64,000 nucleotides of DNA. Source: Gonium pectorale. Lineage: Eukaryota; Chlorophyta; Chlorophyceae; Chlamydomonadales; Volvocaceae. A model generated the notes under the pieces. It made no database searches. It was not told the DNA's origin and saw only the letters and a list, made by a program, of their open reading frames with translations. Shown here in pieces: positions 1 through 13,368 of the stretch. The stretch's first letter is position 1. Each line of letters opens with the position of its first letter. Made by a program: the position numbers and the translations under genes. The stretch covers positions 1,958,429-2,022,428 of the forward strand of contig LSYV01000008.1 in assembly GCA_001584585.1 (NCBI GenBank), in the 5' to 3' direction.

Positions 1-964
1 GCATTAGGACATCGACCCACGCGAGCCTGGCCATGCCGCTGCAGGTCTAGCCAGTCTAGCAAATCAGCTGTTGGAACTTCGCAGTCCTGGCATGTTGTTG
101 TGCATGGATTTGCTTTGATAGGCACACAGAATCCGTTGGGGATTATGTAGCTGGCGCGCGCAGCGTGTTGTTTGTGCCTTGCTGTGGGCCTTCACGGAGC
201 CACATGCAGCTCCGTGAGCGTACGGTACGCCCCAGCTTGCAGCGCCTCCATGTGGACCATGTGGCCAAGGGCTGGTCTGAGTCAAGGTCCGCGTATGTAT
301 GTGCATCGAGGCAGTGACGCACATCTGCGATTTTATTTCCCTCCCGCGTGGCCTGGTATTTTATGTGTAATAAACAGAGTGGGCTTGACAGGTGTCGTTG
401 GGTCCCTTGCTCACGAAATTGGACATTGTCTTTCACTTAACACACACTTCTGTGTTTGTTGCTCCTCCGGGCTTGGAGGTTACCGGGCGTTATTGTCACG
501 CAGTTAGCCTTGACGACTTCTTCACCTTGTAAATTAGTACCAGTCTCCCCTGATTAGTACTTGACGCTCAGACCTGAAACCTGGACCTATCCTGCTGCCG
601 TCTTACGAATCTGCTTTCCTTCCCCCAGCCCATTACGGGCGCCCCATCACGTGCAATCAAACAGTGAACAGGTCTATGAAGGCGGAGACTTTGGGCTGAG
701 GGCATGGCTGAGGGGGAAGGAGGGTGGTCGTGCTGCACTCAAAAACCCGTGGTCTCGGAGCAGGCCAATGGTCACAACCAAAATGAGGAGGACTGTGTTG
801 GTCTCATACACAGATAAAGATGCCTCATGTCGCGTTCGTTCGTTTGTTCGTCGGATTGAATGCCTCTTGTCGCGGTCCTCGGAGCTGGACCGTTAGAGGA
901 AGCTGCCTTTCATTATCCGTTCCTCGCGCCCCCACACCTTCTACAATCGCGTGCTATGCCGAAG
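1..964. other. No gene assigned; left-edge region
   Basis: No exon chain could be supported here. Several short open frames occur on both strands but none shows a recognisable domain. A TGTAA motif, the usual volvocine polyadenylation signal, lies near 363-367 on the + strand, so a + strand transcript from outside the window could end here. More 5' exons of the gene at 965-3152 may also lie in this stretch. Confidence 0.4.
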
Positions 965-3152
965 CACAACATAGGTCTGCGCGAACCAGCACTGCATGTG
1001 CGGAGCGGCTACTGCGAGAGCAATTGCAGGCGCTAACAGCTGAGAAAGCGGAATGTCTGGTGACAGGTAATAACACAGCCCGCTAGTTGCCCCTGCTAGT
1101 GCACCAGCCATAACACGGACACGCCCTACGTGCATGCGTCCATACCGGGCCCTTGCGCTGTCGCAGCTCGGGCCTGCTCAGCCCGCAACGACCGCCTGCT
1201 GGGCCGGCTTCGCAATATGGAACACTACCGCAGCAGCAAGGGGCGGCGGGGCGCCTCACTTGGCGTACCACGCCGGCCGAACTCGGCACCTTCGCCCCAG
1301 CCGGGAGTGCCACGGTGGGAGGACGCTGGCAAGCAGCCAGACGCGGACCCGCAGGAAGCTCAGGTATGGGTGGACTGGAGGGCTGGCCCAAGGTTGCATT
1401 TTCCACATTGATACCCGTTGAGGTGCAGTGGTCTATGGTGCCCCGCAGACCCGCCGCCTGGTGTCGAATGCCCTTGAGCGGAACATGGCTCGCGGCCGCA
1501 ACAACCTGGCGTTGGCTGAGAAGCTCCAGGTCTACATCGGTGGGTGGTCTGGACACGGTATCTGTGAGCCGTGGGGCGGCGGCGCCGCGACGCTGCTTTA
1601 TGCGCCATCGAACCCCGCACGGTTGCCACCCAATCCTGCGTTTGCCTGCCCCTTGAACCCTCGCGTTGGGCGCTCACCCCTTGGCGCAGAGCTGCTTGAG
1701 GACGAGCTTCGGCGGGTGCGGCAGGGAGACATGGAACTGGCGGCACGGATTCTGGAGCGGCACCGAGCAAGGACCACTGCCAAGCCGGCGGCGTCAACGC
1801 CCGCACCCGATGCGCCCACGGCTGCGCCGGCGTCTCCGGCTGGGCCGGCCGCGGTGGCGACGCCCGCAGGCACTGAGCCGGTGGCATTGGCTACAGCCGG
1901 CCGGCCACGGCCGGAAGGTCCCATGGATGTGGCCGGGGCCGGCAGCAGCGCCGCCTCCGCTGCCGCCAGTGCAGCTTCGCGGCTGCCGCTACCACGCGGG
2001 GATGACGATCTTGCCGACGTTTCGACGGCACAGACCGGGGCTGCACGCGTTGGGGTGCCAACCGTGCCTGGGCCCACGGGCGCGACAGCAAACTCTGACG
2101 GGATAGAGGCGGACGACGTTGCGGCCGCGCGCGCAAGCGGGGAAGCGGGCGAGCCCGTGGACGGTGCCCTGGGCGACGGCGGTGCCGACATCCGCCGTGT
2201 GTTCAGTCGCAGCGCCCTGGTGCAGCTGCCGGGCGACGTGGTGCGGCATGCGGGCGACGTGGTGCAGCCAGGGGCTCCGACGGCGGGCCCTCACGATGGT
2301 CACACGAGCGATTGTGGCAGCAGCGAAGAAGGCGGTGGGTCGGGAGGGGAGCCCGCTGCGCGGGGGCCGTCTCTGGGAGGGGCCGACGTGGAGCCGGCCT
2401 GGGTGCGCGTAGATGGCGGTAAGACCGGCAGCCTCGGGGAGGAGCGTTCTCCCCCGGCTACGACGACAACGGCTGTGGATGCCAGCGCAGCCGCAAAGGG
2501 GCCAGACAACCCCCTGGCCGAGTCCGGCGCCGATCATGCGGTGGCAGAGAGTGCGTCGGCCGGCGCTTCGGCAGCAGGGTCGCCACCCGGGAGCGACGCC
2601 GGCCTCAATTTAGTGGAGGCACGTTCTCTGGCACGGGAGGCGGAGGGTGCGCGGTCGGCTCTGATGGGGTTGCTGAGCCCAGGGGGCTACCTGCCGGGGC
2701 CCTTGGAAGCCAGCGCCGCTCTCGGCGAATCCGGGAGCGGCGGCGCGACTGCAGTGGCCGCAGGAGACGCGGGCGCTGCACAGCGGGCCGGGGACCAGGC
2801 GAAGGCTGGCACGGGGCCGGCCTTGTACGCGTTGGCGGGCGACCGTGTTACGGAGCCGCGTACACGGATCACCCCCGCTCGCGGCAGCCCTGCGACCGGG
2901 GTGGCATCCGCGGGGGCGGCCAAGGCCGGCGGGCCATCTGGGTCGGGAACCGCGCGACGCGAGAGGGACTCCGGGGACGGCCACGACGCGAGGGCGCTGG
3001 CGCTGCTCCTGTACGGCATGGTTCTGGAGCTGCGGCGACGGGGCTACGTGGGATGCGACGACGCAGTGGATGCTGCTGCGGCGGCGGTGGAGCGGGCGCT
3101 TGAGGCGGCACGGGTGCGAGCGCGTGCCAACGCAACAGCGCGCAGTGTCTGA
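965..3152 (+). CDS. Unrecognised protein with coiled coil and long disordered tail (5' incomplete)
   Basis: I do not recognise this gene. Four exons join in phase: about 965-1066 (its 5' edge is uncertain), 1167-1363, 1449-1539 and 1690-3152, ending in TGA. Donors are GTAATA, GTATGG and GTGGGT, and acceptors are TCGCAG, CCGCAG and GCGCAG. The spliced start has two helical, charged stretches (AERLLREQLQALTAEKAE, then LALAEKLQVYI joined to ELLEDELRRVRQ) that look like coiled coil and read through only when the introns are removed. The remaining ~450 residues are rich in Ala, Gly, Pro and Ser and probably disordered. The last ~60 residues return to a helical pattern (LALLLYGMVLELRRRG). The long open frame alone (from 1428) would include intron 1540-1689. 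A scaffold or signalling role is conceivable but nothing shows it. Confidence 0.6.
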
Positions 3153-5184
3153 GTGCGCGTGGGAACTACAAGACGCTGCATTGCATCAAGTACGCCCGCT
3201 TGCGAAAGTGACAACATAGAGAGCATGTGCATTTACAATGTTGCAGAGATGCCCACAGGCGGGCACAAAGCGTTGTTGCTTTCGGCGCGCGAGCGATTGC
3301 TACTGCCCTCGGTGTTGGGTGTCTTGACGGTAAGCGAATGAGCGGCATTGTGAGGGGACGGGAACCGGGCATCTCTGCACGGTGGGTTTCTCGTGTCTCT
3401 GTGACGTGGAGCTTTTTTGTCATAGAAAGCTCCCTGACGCGTACATGACGTTCGCCATCTTCTGCCAAGAAGTAAGATCCGGGAACGCGGAGCCACGCCT
3501 GCTACCCCGCTAACTTTCGGGCGTCTACAGCCCGAGCATCACACATGTGAGCCAAGATGTGACCAGCGCTTAGATCCTTCTGTGCGCGCCTTTTCGTTCN
3601 NNNNNNNNNNNNNNNNNNNNNNNNNNNNNNNNNNNNNNNNNNNNNNNNNNNNNNNNNNNNNNNNNNNNNNNNNNNNNNNNNNNNNNNNNNNNNNNNNNNN
3701 NNNNNNNNNNNNNACACACACACAAGGCCTGTCTGCAAAGCCTCTGCACAGTACACAGTACACTCAGTAGCCATACCCAGAAGCCATACTAGCTCGCACA
3801 GAAAGCCGTCATGTCGACGCGTCTCATCGTTTGGCTCCAGCCAGGCAACATGGAGGATGGAAGGCTCAGACTTCCATAAAGAAATGGAGCCCCTCCGCAA
3901 CCAGGAGCCCACGGACAACGTACGCCCGAGCCAACCTGCTCCAGCCCTGGCTTCGCGCTGCCTTCCATGATGCCTTATCTGCCGTCAGGCCGCGACCTAC
4001 CTAAGCTAAGAATGGTACCGCGTCGCGGCAGCAAACGGAAGCCACTTCAGCGCACAATGACCAGAGGTTGGTTGGTTGCGGCCTACACCGCAGTTCGCAG
4101 AAGGATGCCCCCCCCCACACACACAATGCTCGAGCTTCCCGCCCTGTGGTACACGGTGCTCCACGCAGCACAAACCATGACGCGACAACACCTAACTCCA
4201 CGCCGTGCTGCATGTACGCCGTGCCCGCAAACGGTAAACGACAACCACCAGACCGCAGTGCGTTGCCAACACGTGCCAACCGCCCGACCAGCCAGACGGC
4301 CTGGACTGGGTCCTGACGGCGCATGGGCGTTTGTCACTTCCCGCCAGGGGGCAAGATGGACGACCGTCCACGCGAAGGAAAGTCGAAAGAGCGAATGCAA
4401 ATGTATCCGGGTCTCACGGCGGTGTGAAGCCCGCGCCTCTGCTGACACAGCCCCTGTTGCGCGGTAAGGTAGTACCCAGGGACGCCCACATCGCGACCAG
4501 GGACTGATGCAAGGAAGGGCATTCGACGCACTGGGTAGATCAAACACTTGCGCGCCACCATAAGCCGTAAAGCTTTGCAGCAACCACACGCGGCAGCGCA
4601 TAGAATGCCGCGTCAGTACCCAGCAATGCCGTGTCCGGTACGCCAATACATACTGCCACAACGTTCGAACACAAGGCACGCTTTGGAGTGCCCCTTGGCG
4701 GAGGGGGTTGCATGCAGTGCACCCCCCTGCACCTGCTCGAACGCTGTGCGCCACGACATGCGATGCGATGTTCGACCGACGTGCTATTGTATGAATATGG
4801 CACCCATAGATGGGTGCCTGCCCCTGCACTGCACGGATAGAACGCGAGCCCGCAACCCGCGTGCGGCGGAGGCAACGCCCACGCTCAGCTGCTAAATAAC
4901 ATTGATCGCAACTCCCTACAACCCGCATGGATGCGATGATTGGAGCATCTAAACGCCGGCAGATGCCGGGTGCCCAGTGGCCAACTAGTCACAGGCCGTT
5001 CCGAGGACTACTCGGCACAGACACGCACCGCAATGTTGCGCGGTACTCTTTGCAGACTTTTGGAACCTGTCCCAGCTGGCAGCCGGTAACGCACTCCAAC
5101 AGCCGATCACCAGGTGGCCGTGTGCACCGGACGCGGCATGCCGTAGACGTGGGTCTGTGCTTACCCACGCTTAACCTGCGCACG
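3153..5184. other. Intergenic region containing an assembly gap
   Basis: This stretch lies between the + strand coiled-coil gene and the 3' end of cyclase 1 on the - strand, so it is a convergent intergenic space. It contains 114 unresolved bases (3600-3713) followed by a short CA repeat. The open frames present have no recognisable product. Confidence 0.5.
3600..3713. other. Assembly gap (114 N)
   Basis: A run of N. The next bases are a short (AC)n tract, so the gap probably stopped in a CA microsatellite. Confidence 0.99.
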
Positions 5185-8100
5185 TCAAAGATTCGAGGCC
5201 TTCAGCCTAGATCTGGGCCGAACGCCCAAGTCCGGACTCGCCCCTGTGCTGCTCCTGCGCGGCCCCGTCGGCGCGTCACTACCAGGACCGGCCGCCTCCT
5301 CCGCCGCGCTCGCGGTCCCCAGGGAGACGCTGCTGCCGCTGGTGCCACGGCTGCCGTCAGCTTTCTGGGCCAGCGCAGCGATAACGGCGGCCAGCGCGCG
5401 GCTCTGCAGGCCGCCCGGCGCCGCCTTCGGCGACCCGACAACGGGTTGCGCGTCAGCCACCGCCGCCGCCGCCGCGAGGAGCATGTCCCGGTCCACGGCG
5501 GGCTCCGGGTTCGCAGGCTCCGGCTCAAAAGCGGTTGCGAAGGTGAAGTGCGCTTCGCTGGCAGCACGTGGCTGTGTCCCAACCAAGTCCGTTGGATTGA
5601 TGGGCAACGGTATAGACGGGCCCTGTTCACTGCCCGGGCCGGAGCCATCCGGAAGGACCGGGATACCGATTCTGGGGGCGGTGATTGGTGCGGCCGGCAT
5701 TGTGGCTGCCTGCGTTTGAGACAGGACGCGGCCGGTGTCAATAGGAAGCCCTGCAGCAGCTGGCGCCGTCGCCGGCCCCGCGCGCATGAGCGGCGTGGCC
5801 GCCGGGGCCGCGGCGTTGACGCGCAGGGAGAGGCCGATCGGTGACATGAGGTGCGCGGCCCCATGGCGGACCGAGTCGTCTTGCTTGGGCGGCGAGCCGA
5901 GCCAGAAGGTGTGCATCTGCCCCTTGCCCTGTCGTGGCGGGCGACACGGACGGACAGGCACGAGCGCGAGATGAGAGGCGAGGTACGCAATGAGAAGAAT
6001 GCATCTGGCGGGGTGATCATGGCGCGCCGTGGGGTGCTATTAACCGCATACATGCGTGCAGGATGCACGGGCTTGAAGACACACCGTCGACTTCCCCAGG
6101 ATACCGGTAGAGCCGGTCGGCACCGACAGGGCCCCGACAACGGCCACATCCTGCACGTCACACCTTGATCATGATCCGTCCACGCCCGAATAGCGTCAGG
6201 GGTGGCACGAGTGTCTCAGAGCCCCTCGCCGCCAGCCGCCACAGCTCGGTACAGCCGGGCCTGCCGCCCGTGGTGCCCCGACCCTGCTCCTGCCCCGCCG
6301 CCTGCTGCGGCTGCTGCTGGCCCCCCTGCCATAGCTCGCCCGAGGCGTGCTGGTCGTGCTCAAGCAGAAGGGACAGCGTTGCGGGGGAGAGGTGCGCGGT
6401 CTCGGAAGTGCTGCTCTGCTGCTGCTGCTGGGAGTGTCCCACCGAGGCGCGGCTGAAGTTCAAGGGCGATGGGGGCGCGGGTGGCCGAGTGGCGGGTGGC
6501 GCCGCCGACGCCTGCGGCCGCCGCACCGGCAGCATGACCGCCGCGCCCGCCATCCTCAGCAGCGAGGCGGTGGCTGCGCTGATGTGGATGCACATGGGCT
6601 GGCTGTTGGTCTCCATGCGGCTGGCGGTGTTCTGGGGAGGTAAGGGAGGTGAGAGGGCAAGGCAGATGACCGGGGGCGGGTTACTTATACGTCCATATGG
6701 CCAGCGTACCGAGCCGCGCACCGCCCTAGCATGCGTAATGTCACGGTTTGTTGGAACGGCCATTCGCGAATGATGATTCATGCGGAGACTTTCGACAAAA
6801 ACTGTAGCGGCATACATGTTTCCCCATGCAAGGAAGTGGCAAGCTTCAGCTACGCTTACCACCGTGTCGCCTGCATCAAGCCCAAAGACGTTGACGTCCG
6901 GACGTCCGGTCAGGCAGCGGAGGCAGCGGGACGTTAGGCAGGGACGCGGCGAATCAGTTTCCTTGAGAATCAAACAGCGCAAGGGACAGTATCGCCGGAT
7001 AAGCAGGCGCAGTGCCTACATCATGCAAAAGATGGCCAGCCAACTACGTTCGCAGTCGAGGCCCCCATCCTGCGACATGACTGCTCTGTCACACACTGCG
7101 CTGCTTACGACGCTATTGTCCCCACCCACCGAATAGGCAGTACCGGGGCATTCGCTGCCCGATGACTCCAGCTACGACCGGGCCTGGCAGCGGGCGGGGC
7201 ACGCGCGAATCAAAGGTCATGCGCGGGTTGGCAGTCCAAGGCCCCTCAAACACAGGCACGCGCTCGACAGCAAAGGCGCCAAGAGCGCCAGGCGGGCTCA
7301 CGCCCGTATACGTCACTTTTGGTAACCAACAATTGCAAGCTCAGATGCAGCGGCACTGACTGCGGACCAGGAAAGGGTGTGCAGGAGCAGGGACAGTGAC
7401 AAACAAAGCTAGGCTGAGAGCTCACCCGAGTGCAGCCCGATGCGGATCTTGACGCGCATCTCATCATTGCCCACCCGCGTGGTGAACTTGTCCACCATCG
7501 CAATCATGTCCTGCCATCCCGTGCCAGGCCGACGAGCACCAATACAGTCAGCCAGGGAAAGTGGAAGAGTACATGCAGGGAACACGAAAGCGAGCAAGCA
7601 GGGGAGTCCAAGCAAGTGGCGCCGGTCTGCCTCCATATGGCACAAGGATGGGACCCAGCCGCTTCCCAGTTGCTCATCCACTCTCTCCCCCCACCTGCGC
7701 CATGCCCGCCATCCGCACCGCCGCCTTGATGGGGTCCTCCCGAGTGGGGCATCCCGCCACGCACATGAAGGCTGTGGGGAGGAGGATTGGCGGAAGGTAG
7801 GAGCCGGCGCCGCAGCAGGAGAACGCGCCAGCCATCATATCCGTAAGGCTAGCATAGTCGCGAGTCGCATGCCACCAAAAGGTGTTTTGCGTTTGCTGCA
7901 CCCGTTGGCTGAGCGCAGTTGCCGCACGTGCTATGGATGCTGCGCGAGACAGCCAGTACGGTAGTAGCATGCGCCTGCCATGGGACGCCCAGCCTTGCAG
8001 TTCTGCAAGGACAACGTGCCCAGCCCCCGACCTACCATCGCCGATGGTCTCCACTATCGGCGTCATACGACGAGCGTTGCATCACAGATGTCGTCCAAGT

Positions 8101-11100
8101 ATGACCCATAAACAGCGCGGGTAAGTTGCGAATGGAGACGAGGCCGATGTCGAGGGGAATGGAGGGTGAGGGAGAAGCAAGGACAGCCGTAAGTACGCTC
8201 CGGGGAGGATGCGAGCGGAGACGTGCGGCCATGTAAACGTCGGTGTGCTAGCCACAGCGGTTGCACCGGTGGCTATGAGACCGCAGTTCAACCCGTTTTA
8301 AGTCGCCTCGCTCGGTTCCACCGACTGCCATGAACGGGTCATGCAAACGGGCAGGGAGCCAGGGACACCACGCACCCTTGTACACCCCGTGCTTGTCGCA
8401 CAGCGAGTCGAACCGCGTGTACAGCTCGTTGAGCAGGCGGACCACCTGGAGGGCTTTGAGCTGCGAGGCGACCTCGGTGTATGACACGATGTCTGAGGAG
8501 GGTAAACCCAGGAGGCCAGGGACACGCCATGTCAACGGCAAACCGGAGTTGAACAGGGCGGCGATGCGGGATAACTGTCGATGCCGAGGCTGCACCGCCT
8601 AACGCTATGACGGAGGACCCGGTTGCACCACGCAACAGCAAAGCACCTGTAGCAGACAACCCATCTCACAGGCAAGGCGCATACGTGCATGGAGTTGTGA
8701 AAGCACCACCCCATTGGCCAACGGCATACAGGGCACGCAGTGACCTGTCCCAATCCGGCCGGTATCCCCAGATACTTACCCGAGAAAAGGATTGTCACGG
8801 GCTCCATGAACTCCTCAACCACCGTCTGGTCGCCACGCTGCAGCTTCCCGATGACCTAACGGCGTTGCAAAAGGAAACAAACACTCGAGGACGCGACTCA
8901 TTGGCGCTGGTGCGCTCAGTCGTCAACCGGTAGGTAACATGCCCTGATGATGAGTTCTACGCAGTGGGTCATAAGAGGACATGATCAACCGAGACACGTG
9001 AAACGGAACAGCTGTTGATAACCCCACCTGCTAGCCGGAGGACATCGCGCGCTGGCTATCACCAGACAAGGCTGACGTGCCTGCCGACTATGCAGCACAT
9101 GCCTGACGCACGCAAGAGGAAAGCGAACTCAGGCTAAGGCGGCCGCTCCGCCCGCCGCAACTGCTCCCCGCGGCGCCACCCCTTGCCGGAGCGACCTGCC
9201 CGCTCACCTTCCTCGGCAGCATGGCGCTCAGCAGCGCGTCATGCTTCTCCCGCGCAATCAGTAGCCACGTAACCAGAGTCGACACAATCACGGAGCCGAC
9301 AACAACCGCGGCGATGCACGGGCCGCGCCATGAGGGCTCCCAGCCGGTGTTCGGCGCCACCTCCAGCACTCACACCAGGTTGAACTTGTTGATGACGGTC
9401 GAGATGGGGTGCTCCGGGGCGGTTGCTGATTGCGATGGTTGCCCCGCCGTTGATGTTGTCCGCCACTTGCCGAAGGACGTAATTGTAGCCCTGGTCTGCC
9501 AGCGCCTTGAATCGGAAGTCTGCCTGCGCGTAGCGAAGTGGGCAAGGCAGTTGGATGGCTCAGCAATTCAGCTGACTGGCTCGGCCGCTAGAAGGGTGGC
9601 ATTGATAGTGCTTCTAGCACGGCCGGTGTGTACGCATTTCGCTGGACCCTGGAAAGCAACTTGACGCGGGCGCTTAATCGTAACACATCGCATATGCCCC
9701 AAACAACGGCACCCCTGCCTGCCGCACCTGCATATTATCCAGTGACAAGATCCCCATGGCTAGGCCCCACAGCTTCATGCCCTCATCCGGAATCCAGCAC
9801 ACGCCGGGTGGGCACTCATACGGCTGACGGCCACAGCCCCAGTCGTACAAAGGGCCGGATGCGGGGAGGAAGATGGGGTAGGTGGCAACTGTGGTGGGAG
9901 ATCCGGGGCGAGGGAGAAGAGCGCCAAAGCGCCGTAAGGCCAAGGGAGGCTCCAGAGAATGGGGAGGAACACATGCCACGCTCCGGAGCATCCTAAATAC
10001 GAAGCACATTCACTCCGCCCTTCCACTCCTTACGAAAGATATCCAGGGACGTAAGTCACATCAACAGCCGCGCGGAGGTGAGAGCAATACACCCCCACGG
10101 CCTTCCGGCTTGTACCAGCAGAAGTGCTCCAGAAGGCAAACCCAAGAGACAGTTCACGACGATCATCGTACACAATCGGCGCCCCCAGAATGAAAGGCAT
10201 GATGGGATGGGCAAGGGCCCGCCCCCACGGCACCGGATGCCCACTGATGACGACTCACACATGCCCTGGAAGCCTTCCAGCAAGTTGTACGGCCCCAGCA
10301 GCAACCGCTTGTCCCGCTGCCGTATTTGGTACAGCGTGTCATTGCGGTACTGCGGCACTTGGAGCATGTCGCGGCCGATTAGCAGCCGAGCCAGCTCCCC
10401 GCTGACGGGCGGGTAGACGTAGCGCAGCGCAGCGCCCGGCAGCAGCTGGATCTGGTACACCAGCTGCTTCTCGTCCTGCGAACGACCAGTGGCAGTCGCA
10501 ACGTAAACAGCACACGGTAGAGCAGTTCGGCAGCCCCAGATTTATCATGCGCCTTAGTGCAATGCCACGCTGTCGCCAGACCCACACCTACCCAGCTCAG
10601 GATAGTGCGCGAAAGGTTCTGAAAGTTGACGTCCAAGTCCGTGCAGAGCGGTCGTTGGCTCACGTAGGAACTTAACGACATTATAGCTGCGGCAGCGAAC
10701 GTAAAACAAAGGCTTACTCTGGAGTTTTTCCGGGTTATTTGAACCGCGGATTCGTAACGCAGAGGCACGGCCCAGCGCGCTCAGCGTGGGTTGCAAAGGC
10801 GCAATTAAGCCATGGCGGGCGGCAGACAGGGACTGCACCTTACACGCCTGCGGACGGCAACGTTCAGCTGGTCCATGCCCCACGATCGCGTTCCTGCAAT
10901 CCCCATCAAAGCGGCACCAGCGAGACCGTACCGAAAGTCGCGATCTCGAGCTGGTTGGAGATGGCGGCAGCGGTGGCTGAGGCCACAGCTTCTTGAACGT
11001 ATGCCTGCAGCGGAGGATCAGGAATCACCCGAGCCAAGCGTCAGAAGTGGCTGCTGTAGGGCCGAAATTTGACGCTGTGAGCAATCCGTACGCCGATGTC

Positions 11101-13368
11101 CATCCGCTATTGGCGCCTGCGGGCATCCAGTGAATTTCCTAGCCGCGCCTACCTTTTGATTGCTGACGTACTGATCTGACGCGTACATGACGCCGAAGAC
11201 TCCAAGGCCGCACAGCAGCAGGCACAACACCAGCGGCACAGTCACCAGCCAAGGCTTGCGCCGCGCGATGCCCTGAAACACCTGCGGTGCGCCAACGCAT
11301 GGGCGCCACGGGCGAGTGCGAGGGGGCAGCTCGCTGGCGGCCGCTTTATGTCGGGTCCTTGGGGATGGCACTCAACGTAAGCCGGTAATGGCGCTGGTGC
11401 CCACGGGTTGGCGAACGGGAGCGATGTACCCAATACACCCGCCAGGTCGTACGCGCGCTGCACCGTCTACAACGGATAGACCCAACCACTGACATCAGCG
11501 CAGGGCGATCCCGTCGTGGTGCAGCCGCCCATCCTGGATCCCACCGCAGCCCACAGCCTACGCGCGCTTCCAGCGCAGCGAGTTTGATTCATATCCGCTC
11601 GCTTTCCTCCACCCGTGCATGCCGACCTTTAGGTGGCCACCCACAGAAACACCCCGTGCTTCCGTTTCCTCATAGCGGCAACGACCGACACCGCAAGCAT
11701 GTGCCGCGGTGTCGGCGTGCTGCGGGGAGCCCTTCGCGGGCCAGCGCACGGCGTCACGCATCCCCGCAGTTCCACGACAGCGCACAGTCTTACTGCCGTA
11801 CCACCACCTACGCACTCTTACGGCCTCCGTGCGCCTACACAAACCCTTTCGGCGCCACCACCGTACCCCACTTAGGTCACAGGGTCCTGCTCTGTCATTC
11901 GTCGCATTTGCGCTACGTTTTCACTTCTCGCCTGACATTCCTCGCTGTGCCCCTTCCCTGCCCCTTCCCGCCGCTCCGCCTGGCGCGGCTCGCTTTCCCG
12001 GTGCTGTAGGTGCGACAACGGTAGTCAGCGGGTCGGGGGGCTGGGTGGGCGGGGGGCCGGGAGACACGTACCAGCCCACATGCGATGCACGTTGGCCAGA
12101 CTAGGCGCGCCCCAACACGGCATTGAATAGGGTCACCCCAGAGAGAATTCTGGACCGCATCGGGGGCTACGGTGGTGGTCGCCGCCGAACTAACATGCAG
12201 GGGCATCACCCCTTGGGCTACCTCTGGAGCTGGGTCCTACAACAACACCATCACTTTCGCGCTTACGCTCGTCGCATGCGTCGTTCCATTTCAACAATAA
12301 CACACACCAGCACCTCGAGCGCATCCTCACGCACGCCCACCGCCACGTCACAGCACACCTCCTTGTCCTCACCTTGCCCTTCAGCCGCATCTTCGTTGTC
12401 AGCTCCCGCGCCCACTTGGCCACCGGCGACCCCGTGTCCAGCCCGCTGCCCTGCTGGCGGATGCTGGACACGTCATCCACGGAGCCCGTCAGGCGGCGCA
12501 TGAAGCCGTTGGGCCCCCTTGCGGCTTGGGTCCTGGCTGCGGCCACGGCCTGCTGCTGGTGTTGGCTCTGGTGATCCCGCAGCGACACAAGCGTGCTGCC
12601 CACGCTCTGGATGCTCATCTGGGCATTGTGGTTGTGGTGGTGCGCGTTCGGCAGGCTCAGGTTCGGAGCTGGCCGGGTCGACGGCGGTTGACCCGGGGGC
12701 GGCCCCGGCAACGACTGCTGCAACGCCGGGAATGGCGGCTGCATTGCGTGCTGCTGCTGCTGTACTGGCGAGGGAAGGCGGAGCGCGGCGGTCTGCTGCA
12801 GACCGTTGGCGTTGGCCGCCCAGTGCGCGTGGCGCAGCGGGAGCACCTCGTCCGTTGCCTTACCGTCAACCTCGCGCTCCTCGTCGTCGTCATCTCCACT
12901 GCCCTCCTCCCCAATGCCACCGCCCTCCTCTGGCACTCCGCCTCCGCTGTCCCACGGCTCGGGATCGGCGCCCTCCACGGCCATTCCGAGCTCCATAGCC
13001 AGAGACACCGGCGTCTCTGCCCGCACGGTCCGCAGCCCGCCGCTGAGGCCCTGGGAGCCGTGGTCCACGGCGGCATGTAGCAAGCGCGTGCCTATTGTGC
13101 TGTCATGCCGCAGGCTCACAGGGAGAAGGCATTCGACGCCGGAGCCCAGATGCCCGGTGATGGGGCCCGATGAGGACCATTCCTCCAGGGACGTCCGCCG
13201 CGCCCGCTCAACGGCTGGCGTCCTGTGCAGGTATGGTACAGCCGTGACAGGCGCCGTGAAATGCGAGTAGGAGCCCGAGAGCGAGGGTTCAAGTTCAATG
13301 TCAAAAGGTCGTACGTTTCCAGCGTCTGGATCAGGGTACGGTACGGAGGTGGATTTGAAAAGTTTCAT
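5185..13368 (-). pseudogene. CHASE-domain receptor guanylyl cyclase, copy 1 (disrupted)
   Basis: Exons in transcript order: 13368-12373, 11281-11153 (TM1), 11004-10932, 10686-10592, 10475-10259, 9888-9728 and 9523-9208 (CHASE and TM2), 8855-8780, 8492-8376, 8053-8036 (18 nt), 7771-7695, 7510-7426, 7183-7130, 6870-6860 (11 nt), 6631-6164, 5928-5185. The cyclase half looks intact: FSDIVSYT and VETIGDA metal-site motifs, PRYCLFGDTV, and NTASRM. The exon 9523-9208 is damaged. It is 316 nt against 318 in copies 2 and 3, from a 2-nt loss at about 9405-9425. The Trp codon conserved in the other copies is TGA at 9370-9372. Translation would stop before TM2 and the catalytic domain. The start ATG at 13368 was chosen as the first in the exon that gives the conserved N-terminal blocks; upstream exons are possible. 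Without the lesions the product would be 1212 aa. Sequencing error is the main alternative to a true pseudogene. Confidence 0.8.
11828..12295. repeat. Dispersed repeat of ~450 bp, copy A (intron of cyclase 1)
   Basis: This block in the intron between the N-terminal exon and the TM1 exon matches 49793-50236 over nearly its whole length. Shared landmarks are CACAGGGTCCTGCTCTGTCA, GACAACGGTAGTCAGCGGGT, CCGAACTAACATGCAGGG and GAGCTGGGTCCTACAACAAC. The last ~40 bp also recur alone near 36074-36112. No target-site duplication is obvious here. It is probably a non-autonomous transposable element; class unknown. Confidence 0.7.

Noticed and set aside
1598..2191. Long - strand open frame (197 codons) opposite the coiled-coil gene
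   Set aside because: It is a shadow of the GC-rich + strand exon. The + strand chain has phase-consistent splice sites and this frame has none.
9239..9566. Alternative frames in the damaged exon of cyclase 1 as a real replacement sequence
   Set aside because: They encode no TM helix and do not match the paralogues; they are the result of the 2-nt loss.
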